Below, piece after piece: positions 1-6,698 of a DNA stretch of 15,002 nucleotides (position 1 is the first letter of the stretch; each line of letters opens with the position of its first letter). The notes beneath the pieces are model-generated. The model was not told where the DNA came from, made no database searches, and saw only the letters and a program-made list of their open reading frames with translations. Where the stretch lies: assembly GCA_046757725.1 (NCBI GenBank), contig JBHHYU010000078.1, positions 1-15,002 on the forward strand, given 5' to 3'. Both the position numbers and the translations under genes were made by a program. Origin of the DNA: JBHHYU01 sp046757725. Its GTDB lineage: Bacteria > Desulfobacterota > Binatia > UBA9968.

Positions 1-49
1 TCTCTCCTCGGGTAACGTCCCTCAAACTCAGAAGATCTCTCTTTTCCAT
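1..49 (-). CDS. argF: Ornithine carbamoyltransferase, N-terminal fragment (cut by window edge)
   Basis: Only the first 16 codons lie in the window. They start at the ATG whose complement is at 47-49 and translate as MEKRDLLSLRDVTRGE. This matches the usual N-terminus of ornithine carbamoyltransferases (a K-R-D-x-L-S-L-x-D-x-T pattern). The enzyme joins carbamoyl phosphate to ornithine to make citrulline in arginine synthesis. It starts 33 bp after the argD stop on the same strand, so it is probably the next gene of an argB-argD-argF operon. No strong SD site precedes it, which fits translation within a polycistronic message. The call rests on a short peptide plus context; the rest of the gene is outside the window. 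Confidence 0.8.
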   Translation of the reverse strand, partial: MEKRDLLSLRDVTRGE

Positions 50-82
50 TAGCTAAGAAGATTCAGGCAACTAAACGCTGGA

Positions 83-1270
83 CTACCCGCGAGCAAGGAC
101 TTGCTCTAAAATAGCCAAACTACGCCGAACGTCCTTTTCTCCGATCGTCAACGGAGGAAGAAAACGCAGGACGTTGCCGCCAGTACAGTTGATCAGCAGG
201 CCGGCTTTCAAGCAGGCTTCCACGAACCTCTTTCCCTCGTGCTCCAGCTCTACCCCTAAAATGAGACCCTTTCCACGCACCTCTCGGATGGAGGGGAAGC
301 TGTCCTTAAGCGCCTCCAGGCCGTTGAAAAGAAGCCTTCCCATCCTGATACAGTTTTTCAACACACCACCTCGGAGAAGGGTCTTGAGAACCGCCAGGCC
401 AACTGCACAAACCAAAGGATTTCCCCCAAAGGTGGAGGCATGTGCCCCGGGCACAAAGCTCCCCGCCACCTTTTCTCTCGCCAGCATTGCCCCTACGGGC
501 AGCCCCCCCCCCAAGGCCTTCGCCAGAGTCATGATGTCCGGAGCCACACCAAAATGTTCATAAGCAAACAGTTTGCCCGTTCGCCCCATCCCCACCTGGA
601 CCTCATCAAAAATGAGGAGTAGTCCTCTCCTATCACAGAGTTCCCGCAATCCTTGAAGATAGCCCTTGCCAGGAACAATTACCCCCCCTTCACCCTGGAT
701 CGGTTCCACAAGGATCCCCACAGTCCTCCGGTCGATTGCCCGCTCCATGGCGCCGAGGTCATCATAGGGAACCTGCCGGAAGCCTGGAGGCAAAGGATCA
801 TATCCGGCACGAACCTTTTCTTGTCCCGTTGCCGTCAATGTCGCCAGGGTCCTACCGTGAAAAGAGTTCTGGGCTGAGAGGATCTCATACTTCCCCCCCA
901 GCCATCCAACGCCATACCTCCGGGCTAGTTTAAAAGCCGCTTCATTAGCCTCTGCCCCGCTATTACAAAAAAAAACTCGGTCCGCAAAGGAATGGCGACA
1001 GAGCTCTCGGGCCAGCTCCGCCTGCGGAGCAATATGATAAAGATTGGACACGTGGATTAGCTTCCGTGCCTGCTGCCGTATCGCACGGACCACTGCGGGG
1101 TGGCCGTGGCCCAAACTGTTAACCGCTATGCCGGCAACAAAATCGAGATATTCGTTGCCTTCTGCGTCCCAGACCCGAACCCCTCTACCCCGGTCCAGGG
1201 CTATGGGAAAGCGTGCATAGGTATGAGCAACGTACTTATCGGTGAGTTTAAGAATCTCTCGGGTTTTCAT
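83..1270 (-). CDS. argD: Acetylornithine aminotransferase (class III PLP aminotransferase)
   Basis: This 395-residue protein is predicted to convert N-acetylglutamate semialdehyde plus glutamate to N-acetylornithine in cytoplasmic arginine synthesis. It has the class III aminotransferase landmarks in order: NSGAEANE at about 103-110 (phosphate-binding region), FHGRT at 137-141, EPIQGEGG at 189-196, DEVQVG at 222-227 (Asp contacting the PLP ring nitrogen) and the Schiff-base lysine K251 in TLAKALGGGLPVG. Length is normal for ArgD (about 390-405). The start lies 3 bp after the argB stop with only a weak SD, so translation is probably coupled to argB. A run of ten G (coding strand) directly follows the catalytic lysine codon region. 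ArgD may also act as succinyldiaminopimelate aminotransferase in lysine synthesis, but the neighbours argB and argF make the arginine role primary. Confidence 0.95.
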   Translation of the reverse strand: MKTREILKLTDKYVAHTYARFPIALDRGRGVRVWDAEGNEYLDFVAGIAVNSLGHGHPAVVRAIRQQARKLIHVSNLYHIAPQAELARELCRHSFADRVFFCNSGAEANEAAFKLARRYGVGWLGGKYEILSAQNSFHGRTLATLTATGQEKVRAGYDPLPPGFRQVPYDDLGAMERAIDRRTVGILVEPIQGEGGVIVPGKGYLQGLRELCDRRGLLLIFDEVQVGMGRTGKLFAYEHFGVAPDIMTLAKALGGGLPVGAMLAREKVAGSFVPGAHASTFGGNPLVCAVGLAVLKTLLRGGVLKNCIRMGRLLFNGLEALKDSFPSIREVRGKGLILGVELEHEGKRFVEACLKAGLLINCTGGNVLRFLPPLTIGEKDVRRSLAILEQVLARG

Positions 1271-1273
1271 GAG

Positions 1274-2155
1274 CTACGTCCGGACAACCTCGGTTCCCAC
1301 CCCTGCCTTCGTAAAGATCTCCAGGAGAACGGCGTGCCGGATTCGGCCGTCAAGAATATGGGTTTTCCCCACGCCTCCCTTAAGGGCTGCCATGCAGCAC
1401 TCTACCTTCGGAATCATCCCTTCACCCACGACTCCACTTTGTATAAGCTTACGAGCCTGCTCAGTTTTCAACGTGGTTAAGAGTCCACCGGTTCGATCCT
1501 TGACTCCATCCACATCAGTCAACAGGATGAGCTTCTCCGCCCTCAGGGCCTCTGCGATCTGACCTGCCACAAGATCGGCGTTAATGTTATAGGTTTCCCC
1601 TTGTTCTCCTACACCCACCGGGGCAATAACCGGGATCAGTTTGTTTTGGTCCAAAGAATTGATCACCGTTGGATTAATGCCGACAATCTCTCCCACCATG
1701 CCGATATCCATGAGCTTAGGCAACTTACCCTTGGAAGGGACCTCGACACACATCTTGCGAGCCACAATCAACTGCCCATCTTTCCCGCTCAGCCCTACTG
1801 CCATTCCCCCATGTCGATTGATGAGTCCGACGATCTCTTTGTTAACCTTGCCCACCAGAACCATCTCAATAATGTCCACCGTCTCAGGGTCCGTAACCCG
1901 CATGCCCCGCACATAACGGCTCACGATTCCCATCCTCTCTAGGGTCCGGTCAATCTGGGGACCACCACCGTGTACCACCACGGGATTGATCCCAACATAT
2001 TTAAGCAGTACCACGTCCTGAGCGAAGCTGGCCTTGAGTTTCTCATCTACCATAGCGCTTCCGCCATATTTGAGCACGAAGGTCTTACCATAGAAGCGCC
2101 GAATATAGGGAAGCGCCTCCATCAGCACTTCGGCCTTTCCAATGAAGCTTTCCAT
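1274..2155 (-). CDS. argB: Acetylglutamate kinase, probably arginine-inhibited type
   Basis: This 293-residue amino acid kinase phosphorylates N-acetylglutamate, the second step of arginine synthesis. Visible landmarks are the phosphate-binding lysine K29 in VLKYGGSAM, the glycine loop HGGGPQ at 62-67, NINAD at 190-194 and the second lysine K250 in MIPKVECC. An N-terminal extension of about 20 residues before the kinase core (an N-helix) and the C-terminal segment HAVLLEIFTKAGVGTEVV are the marks of the hexameric, arginine-feedback-inhibited form of the enzyme. Feedback inhibition is therefore inferred from family knowledge. It starts 14 bp after hslU, with a GGCGGAG stretch just before the ATG as a possible SD at short spacing, and is followed 3 bp later by argD. 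Confidence 0.96.
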   Translation of the reverse strand: MESFIGKAEVLMEALPYIRRFYGKTFVLKYGGSAMVDEKLKASFAQDVVLLKYVGINPVVVHGGGPQIDRTLERMGIVSRYVRGMRVTDPETVDIIEMVLVGKVNKEIVGLINRHGGMAVGLSGKDGQLIVARKMCVEVPSKGKLPKLMDIGMVGEIVGINPTVINSLDQNKLIPVIAPVGVGEQGETYNINADLVAGQIAEALRAEKLILLTDVDGVKDRTGGLLTTLKTEQARKLIQSGVVGEGMIPKVECCMAALKGGVGKTHILDGRIRHAVLLEIFTKAGVGTEVVRT

Positions 2156-2169
2156 GGCTCCGCCCTAGG

Positions 2170-3564
2170 TTACAAAATATACCGCGACAGATCCTCGTCC
2201 TTCACTATAGGGGTGAGGCGATCCCGCACATACTGGGCGTCAATGACAACTTCTTTTTCCTGCATCTCCGGCGCAACATACGAAATCTCATCTAGCAATT
2301 TTTCCATGATCGTATGAAGCCGCCGCGCTCCGATGTTTTCGGCCCTTTCGTTCACCTGAGCTGCGATCCGGGAGATCTCTTCTATAGCATCTTCACGGAA
2401 AGAGAGGTGGACACCCTCGGTTTTCAGCAAGGCCGTATATTGCTTGATCAATGCATTTTTCGGCTCCGTCAGGATTCGGACAAAGTCCGCTTTCCCCAAA
2501 GAACTGAGTTCCACGCGGATCGGGAAGCGACCTTGAAACTCAGGGATCAAGTCCGAGGGCTTGGAGCTATGAAAGGCTCCAGACGCGATAAACAGAATAT
2601 GATCCGTCCTGACCAATCCGTATTTTGTGTTGACCGTTGAGCCTTCTACAATGGGGAGCAGGTCCCTCTGAACTCCCTCTCGTGAAACATCAGGGCCATG
2701 GGCCGACTCCCGACCTGCGATTTTGTCGATTTCGTCAAGGAATACGATCCCCGATTGTTCCACCCTTCGAATTGCCTCGGCGATCACCTTATCCATATCA
2801 ATTAACTTGCCTGCCTCTTCCTGGACTAAAAGTTCCATGGCCTCAGGGATTTTCACAGTTTTTTTCTTTGTCCGTTTCGGGAGGAGATTAGAAAACATCT
2901 CTTTCAAATTAAACTCCATGCCCTCCATCCCCTGGGGAGTGAGAACCTCGACCATGGGCACAACCGCATGGGTCATCTCGATCTCTACGAAACGATCATT
3001 GAGTTTCCCATCCCGGAGCAGCTTTTTGAGCTTATCCCTTGTTCCCTGACCTTTTTCGGTCTCTCCAGCTTCTCCCTTCGCTTGACTCGTCTGCGGAGAC
3101 GGCAACAGCAGATCAAGTATCCTCTCCTCTGCAATCTCTTTGGCCCTGAGTTGCACCTTTTGTCTCTCCTCCTCTTTGACCATGCTCACGGCAAGATCCG
3201 TCAGGTCTCGGATGAGGGACTCTACGTCTCTCCCCACGTAACCTACCTCAGTAAACTTAGAGGCCTCCACTTTAACAAAGGGAGCCTGGGCAAGTTTAGC
3301 AAGCCGACGGGATATCTCGGTCTTACCTACCCCCGTAGGTCCAATCATGATGATGTTTTTCGGGACAATCTCCTCCCGAAGATCCTCCGGGACCAGCTGC
3401 CGACGCCAGCGGTTACGCAACGCGATCGCCACAGCACGCTTTGCTTCCCTTTGCCCGACGATATATCGATCCAGTTCCGACAGCACCTCACGTGGCGTCA
3501 TCACGGAAGTAGGGGATGACGGAGAAGCTGTTTTCATTAACTCTTGTCTGCGTTGATCTTTCAT
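2170..3564 (-). CDS. hslU: ATP-dependent protease ATPase subunit HslU (ClpY)
   Basis: HslU is an AAA+ unfoldase that forms a hexameric ring on the HslV peptidase and feeds it unfolded substrates. The sequence shows the VGQ..AK..VA.AL N-terminal signature, Walker A GPTGVGKT at about 75-82, the pore loop GYVG at 108-111, a variable I domain from about 130 to 245, Walker B VFLDEID at 274-280, GARRLHT at 412-418 and the conserved C-terminal tail DLSRYIL that inserts into HslV. The start is uncertain. M1 (3564), M10 (3537) and M22 (3501) are all in frame and none has a good SD; family members usually begin near M22 (MTPREVLSELD). The longest reading is given. hslV lies 149 bp upstream and argB 14 bp downstream. 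Confidence 0.96.
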   Translation of the reverse strand: MKDQRRQELMKTASPSSPTSVMTPREVLSELDRYIVGQREAKRAVAIALRNRWRRQLVPEDLREEIVPKNIIMIGPTGVGKTEISRRLAKLAQAPFVKVEASKFTEVGYVGRDVESLIRDLTDLAVSMVKEEERQKVQLRAKEIAEERILDLLLPSPQTSQAKGEAGETEKGQGTRDKLKKLLRDGKLNDRFVEIEMTHAVVPMVEVLTPQGMEGMEFNLKEMFSNLLPKRTKKKTVKIPEAMELLVQEEAGKLIDMDKVIAEAIRRVEQSGIVFLDEIDKIAGRESAHGPDVSREGVQRDLLPIVEGSTVNTKYGLVRTDHILFIASGAFHSSKPSDLIPEFQGRFPIRVELSSLGKADFVRILTEPKNALIKQYTALLKTEGVHLSFREDAIEEISRIAAQVNERAENIGARRLHTIMEKLLDEISYVAPEMQEKEVVIDAQYVRDRLTPIVKDEDLSRYIL

Positions 3565-3614
3565 AATTTTTGCATTCTATTGAAGCTTTGTCTTTTTCTC
3601 GTACGTTGCCATAC

Positions 3615-3687
3615 CGGGCTAAGGAATCTTATAACGCGGTGCGCTCGGAGAGAGCACCCCACAGAAATCCTAAGGACAAATAGCCCG
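3615..3687. repeat. Imperfect 73-nt inverted repeat (structured spacer) between hslV and hslU
   Basis: The outer arms CGGGCTA (3615-3621) and TAGCCCG (3681-3687) are perfect reverse complements. Inside them AGGAATCT (3622-3629) can pair imperfectly with AGAAATCCT (3663-3671). At the centre GGTGC (3638-3642) pairs with GCACC (3654-3658), and CTC (44-46) with GAG (50-52) closes a three-base loop. No T-run follows on either strand, so it does not look like a Rho-independent terminator. It may be an mRNA processing or stabilising structure, or a small palindromic repeat. It begins 27 bp after the hslV stop. Function is unknown. Confidence 0.55.
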
Positions 3688-3713
3688 ATTACACGAAATC
3701 CATGGAACCGGTA

Positions 3714-4244
3714 CTATGGCAGCTCCTCCACAGTGAGTTGATTGTTCGTATAAACACATATCTCTGCAGCGACCCGCATCGCTTCCTCAGCTATTCCACG
3801 CGCATCCATCGGCGTATGCTTAATCAACGCCCGGGCCGCTGCGAGGGCATAATTACCCCCGGACCCGATTGCGATGGTTTCATCATCGGGCTCAACGACA
3901 TCCCCGCTTCCCGAGATCACCAGGGAATCCTCCACATCTGCAACGATCAATAAAGCCTCTAGTCTTCTCAATACCCGATCCGTGCGCCAGTCTTTCGCCA
4001 GCTCCACAGCTGACCGTTTGAGATTACCATTAAACTCCTCCAGTTTAGTCTCAAACTTCTCAAAGAGTGTAAAGGCATCCGCTGTGGCCCCGGCAAAGCC
4101 TACAATAACCCGATCGTGGTAGAGCTTACGTACCTTACGGGCCGTGTGCTTCAGCACGGTCTGCCCAAGACTGACCTGCCCATCTCCTGTTACCACAACC
4201 TTCCCTCCCCGCCGGACCGCCAGTATCGTCGTACCTTGAAACAT
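3714..4244 (-). CDS. hslV: ATP-dependent protease peptidase subunit HslV (ClpQ)
   Basis: HslV is the N-terminal-threonine peptidase that forms a double hexamer capped by HslU. At 176 residues it has the family length. The first four residues MFQG form a short propeptide; cleavage would expose Thr5 of TTILAVRRGG as the catalytic N-terminal threonine. Other family features are the GDGQVSLG segment at about 20-27, KVRKLY, and the VGFAGATADAFTLFEKFE block. The C-terminal part carries SGSGDVVEPDD and AIGSGGNYALAAARAL, which are typical of bacterial HslV. The SD before its start is weak. It lies 99 bp after xerC and upstream of its partner hslU, the order commonly seen in proteobacteria-like genomes. 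Confidence 0.97.
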   Translation of the reverse strand: MFQGTTILAVRRGGKVVVTGDGQVSLGQTVLKHTARKVRKLYHDRVIVGFAGATADAFTLFEKFETKLEEFNGNLKRSAVELAKDWRTDRVLRRLEALLIVADVEDSLVISGSGDVVEPDDETIAIGSGGNYALAAARALIKHTPMDARGIAEEAMRVAAEICVYTNNQLTVEELP

Positions 4245-4343
4245 ATCTTAGCTCATAGCAGGCAACAGCCTTCCGGCACAAGGCAAGTAGGAACGATCCA
4301 CCTTCGCCTTTGCTGCCCGCACTCTGTTATCAATAACCTTTCT

Positions 4344-5258
4344 CTACGCCCGCGGATGGGCATGATCATACACCACTGTTAGCTGTTCCAAATTCACATG
4401 GGTGTACCGTTGAGTGGTGGAGAGACTGACATGACCCAGCATTTCCTGAATCACTCGTAGGTCTGCGCCATTGTTCAGGAGATGGGTTGCAAAGGTGTGC
4501 CGTAGTCCATGCGGTCCCATTCGGACCTGGATTCCCGTAGCCCGTATGTATTTCTCAACGATTCTGGCCACACTCCGGGTTGTTATCCGCTCGCCTCTGC
4601 GGTTCAAAAAAACCGGAGCCTCTCCTGTTGCCGCGCGACTCCATTTCGTCCCCTGCTCGACGCCGTATTCCCGAAGCGCCTGAAGTGCCACCTCACCGAT
4701 GGGGATAATCCTTTCCTTCGAACCTTTCCCAAAAACTCTAATAATACCCAGCGGAAAGTCAATGCTGTTCCAGTTCATGCCAACCAACTCACTTACACGA
4801 ACTCCCGTAGAATATAAAACCTCCAAGATAGCGCGATCACGAACCTCCAGAGCACGAACACCTTGAACACCGCCCAGCAAACGAAACACATCATCCACCG
4901 AGAGAAAAGCCGGCAGTTGTTTCTCCTGCTTTGGGCTGGCTACAGTCAAGAGCGGATTACGCGCCATATGCCGTTCCTTCACCAGATATCGAAAAAAACC
5001 CTTAAGGGCAGCAAGTTTCCTACTGACAGAGCTTTTCCGGCAGCCTTTCGCCAAAGCCCCGAGATAGGCCCGAACCACATGGAGATCTACCGCTTCGAGG
5101 TCAAGCCTTTTTTCCTTATCCTGGCAGAGCTCCTTTTGTATCAGGAATTGCTGGAATTGTCTGAGGTCACTTAGGTAATTTCTCCGCGTGTGATGAGAGA
5201 GATTACGTTCGACACGGAGAAAAACTCCATATTGCTCTATTAAATGCTCCAACTCCAT
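4344..5258 (-). CDS. xerC: Tyrosine recombinase XerC (chromosome dimer resolution)
   Basis: This 304-residue site-specific recombinase has an N-terminal SAM-like core-binding domain (about 1-105, with the R-x-x-T-x-R-x-Y-x-x-D-L-x-x-F-type motif near residues 18-36) and a catalytic domain. The active-site residues are all visible: R154 in TGVRVSEL, K178 in FGKGSKER, H250 and R253 in HGLRHTFATHLL, H276 in MLGHVSLSTTQ, and nucleophile Y285 in RYTHV. XerC acts with XerD at dif sites to resolve chromosome dimers. Its place directly upstream of hslVU matches the conserved order in deltaproteobacterial-type genomes, which favours XerC over a mobile-element integrase or XerD. A GGAAG SD sits about 5 nt before the ATG. 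It is divergent from the alpha/beta hydrolase across a 152-bp spacer. Confidence 0.93.
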   Translation of the reverse strand: MELEHLIEQYGVFLRVERNLSHHTRRNYLSDLRQFQQFLIQKELCQDKEKRLDLEAVDLHVVRAYLGALAKGCRKSSVSRKLAALKGFFRYLVKERHMARNPLLTVASPKQEKQLPAFLSVDDVFRLLGGVQGVRALEVRDRAILEVLYSTGVRVSELVGMNWNSIDFPLGIIRVFGKGSKERIIPIGEVALQALREYGVEQGTKWSRAATGEAPVFLNRRGERITTRSVARIVEKYIRATGIQVRMGPHGLRHTFATHLLNNGADLRVIQEMLGHVSLSTTQRYTHVNLEQLTVVYDHAHPRA

Positions 5259-5316
5259 AGCTTCCAGTAAACTTTTTTACTGTAACACAACATGGCTTTT
5301 TTGAAAACAATATTGG

Positions 5317-5344
5317 TCTATAAAACCTTTTAGGAGCGCATCAA
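5317..5344 (-). promoter_or_regulatory. Candidate sigma70 promoter for xerC
   Basis: On the minus strand a TTGATG -35 box (complement at 5339-5344) is followed after 16 bp by a TATAGA -10 box (complement at 5317-5322). Transcription would start near 5310, about 50 nt before the xerC ATG, in the AT-rich spacer between the divergent genes. The match is fair, not perfect, and rests on the motif alone. Confidence 0.4.
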
Positions 5345-5374
5345 AATTGTTATAGCTCAGGCATGACCAAACTC

Positions 5375-5403
5375 TTGGGAAAGATACTTTTTTGATGTAT
5401 AGA
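5375..5403 (+). promoter_or_regulatory. Candidate sigma70 promoter for the hydrolase (would give a leaderless mRNA)
   Basis: A TTGGGA -35 box (5375-5380), an exact 17-bp spacer and a TATAGA -10 box (5398-5403) lie just upstream of the hydrolase ATG at 5411. A start 7-8 bp after the -10 box would fall on or beside the ATG, so the transcript would have almost no leader. This agrees with the absence of any SD site before that ATG. Confidence 0.4.
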
Positions 5404-5410
5404 GTTTGAT

Positions 5411-6169
5411 ATGGAGCGCGAACAGCGAGTCTCCTTTTCCAACAACCGAGGAGAAACCCTGATCGGCATCCTCCATCAGCCTGCAGGAAGTCAAACCCCC
5501 CTGGCGGCAATACTCTGTCACGGAATGGAATCCAGCAAGGAGACGGAGAAGCTTATTTCCCTAAGCCGAACCCTTGCCAGAAGGGGTTTCCTGGTCTTGC
5601 GATTTGATTTCGCGTACGCCGGGGAATCAAGCGGCAAATTCGAGGAAATCACGTACAGCAGTGAGGTCGACGACCTGAAGGCAGCCTTTAACTTCCTCCT
5701 TGGATATCACGTCAGCAAGATCAGTATCCTAGGCTCCAGCATGGGAGGGACGGTTGCTCTCCTCTTTGCCGCTCAGGAAACCAGGGTGGCTGCCCTGGTT
5801 ACCGTCGCGGCTCCTTTCCATCCTGAAAAAATCACGGAGCGCCTCCTCACCTCAGAGGAGCTGAAACAGTGGCAGCAGGTGGGGTTTACTACCTATCATG
5901 GCAGACGGATCAACATCTCGCTCTTCGAAGACCTGAAGAGACTCGATCTCACGGAGACGGCCAAGAAAATTACTTGTCCCGTGTCCATCATTCACGGCGA
6001 TACCGATGAAACAGTCCCGGTTACAGATGCCTACGACCTCTACCATCAACTCGGGGGCCCGAAGCAAATTCATATCTTGCCTGGGTCCGACCACCGATTC
6101 TCAAACGGCTCCCAGCTGGACGGAGCGTTAAGAGAGTCCATCGACTGGATCGCTCATTATCTTCAGTGA
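5411..6169 (+). CDS. Alpha/beta hydrolase of the BAAT/dienelactone-hydrolase-like type
   Basis: This 252-residue protein has the alpha/beta hydrolase fold. HG at 37-38 (ILCHGMESS) is the oxyanion-hole region. GSSMGG at 108-113 is the nucleophile elbow with Ser110. HGDTDETVPV at 195-204 supplies the acid (probably Asp199), and GSDHRF at 226-231 supplies His228. The complete triad argues for an active esterase or thioesterase-like serine hydrolase; the substrate cannot be told from sequence. There is no signal peptide, so it is probably cytoplasmic. No SD precedes the ATG at 5411, and a promoter-like motif sits directly upstream (possible leaderless mRNA). A lipoprotein gene follows 7 bp after the stop and is probably co-transcribed. 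It is not part of either conserved cluster flanking it. Confidence 0.85.
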   Translation: MEREQRVSFSNNRGETLIGILHQPAGSQTPLAAILCHGMESSKETEKLISLSRTLARRGFLVLRFDFAYAGESSGKFEEITYSSEVDDLKAAFNFLLGYHVSKISILGSSMGGTVALLFAAQETRVAALVTVAAPFHPEKITERLLTSEELKQWQQVGFTTYHGRRINISLFEDLKRLDLTETAKKITCPVSIIHGDTDETVPVTDAYDLYHQLGGPKQIHILPGSDHRFSNGSQLDGALRESIDWIAHYLQ

Positions 6170-6176
6170 AGAGCTT

Positions 6177-6587
6177 ATGAAAAACTTGTTTGGCGGGCTG
6201 ACCTTGCCTCTTTGTTTACTGGCAGCCTTCATCGGCTCGTGCAGTAGAGACCTTCGTACCGCACAGGGGCTCGTAGAGGCGTTTGTCGATCAACACTACG
6301 TAAACATCAATCTTCAGAAAGCGAAAGAATATACCGTCGGCCTTGCCTTGGAGAAAATCAACGAGGAGCTTCGTCTAACCTCCGGCCAAGCCATCGACGC
6401 CTCTACGCGCAAGCCCCGCATCCACTATCGGCTCCTGAAAAAAAAAGAGGCGAAACAACGCGCCTCTTTCCTCTATGAGGGTACGATCCGGGCAGAGGAC
6501 GCCCCCGTGTTCACCCGGAAGTGGCTCATTTTCGCGCGCAAAGAAGGAGACCGTTGGCGCGTCTCCAATTTTTCGGAATACGACTGA
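6177..6587 (+). CDS. Small predicted lipoprotein of unknown function
   Basis: This 136-residue protein begins with a lysine and a hydrophobic stretch ending in AFIGSC, a lipobox with the acylated cysteine at about residue 22, so it is predicted to be membrane-anchored after signal peptidase II processing. The mature part (about 115 residues) is charged. Its pattern is a helix (AQGLVEAFVDQHYVN) followed by strands ending in KEGDRWRVSNFSEYD, which is reminiscent of small NTF2-like or DUF4878-type periplasmic domains; that fold is only an inference. A GAAGAG SD overlaps the end of the hydrolase gene 7 bp upstream, so the two genes look like one operon. A minus-strand terminator hairpin lies inside this coding sequence at 6438-6469, encoded in the KKKEAKQRASF region. 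I do not recognise a specific family. Confidence 0.75.
   Translation: MKNLFGGLTLPLCLLAAFIGSCSRDLRTAQGLVEAFVDQHYVNINLQKAKEYTVGLALEKINEELRLTSGQAIDASTRKPRIHYRLLKKKEAKQRASFLYEGTIRAEDAPVFTRKWLIFARKEGDRWRVSNFSEYD
6438..6469 (-). terminator. Rho-independent terminator on the minus strand, embedded in the lipoprotein gene
   Basis: The plus-strand arms AAAGAGGCG (6444-6452) and CGCCTCTTT (6461-6469) form a perfect 9-bp stem with an 8-nt loop. The A-run at 6438-6446 becomes a T-run directly after the stem when read on the minus strand. This is a textbook intrinsic terminator for leftward transcription. The only leftward gene upstream of it is the Kelch gene, whose stop is about 230 bp before the hairpin. 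On the plus strand no T-run follows the stem, so rightward transcription of the lipoprotein gene should not stop here. Confidence 0.75.
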
Positions 6588-6698
6588 TAGGTGTCCGTTA
6601 AACCCAGAGTAGCTCAGCTTGACCCCTTTACCCGTTTCCGCTGTGGAATTGACTAAGTAACAGATTCTAAGCCCCCCGAAGCAGACCGTGTCCCGCGC

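Noticed and set aside
4344..5258. XerC as a phage or island integrase
   Set aside because: It sits in the conserved xerC-hslV-hslU order with no attachment site, tRNA or mobile genes nearby, and has XerC-like length and motifs.
5277..5510. 77-codon minus-strand open frame across the xerC-hydrolase spacer
   Set aside because: It overlaps the hydrolase N-terminus, has no SD or family likeness and covers both candidate promoters; it is a chance frame.
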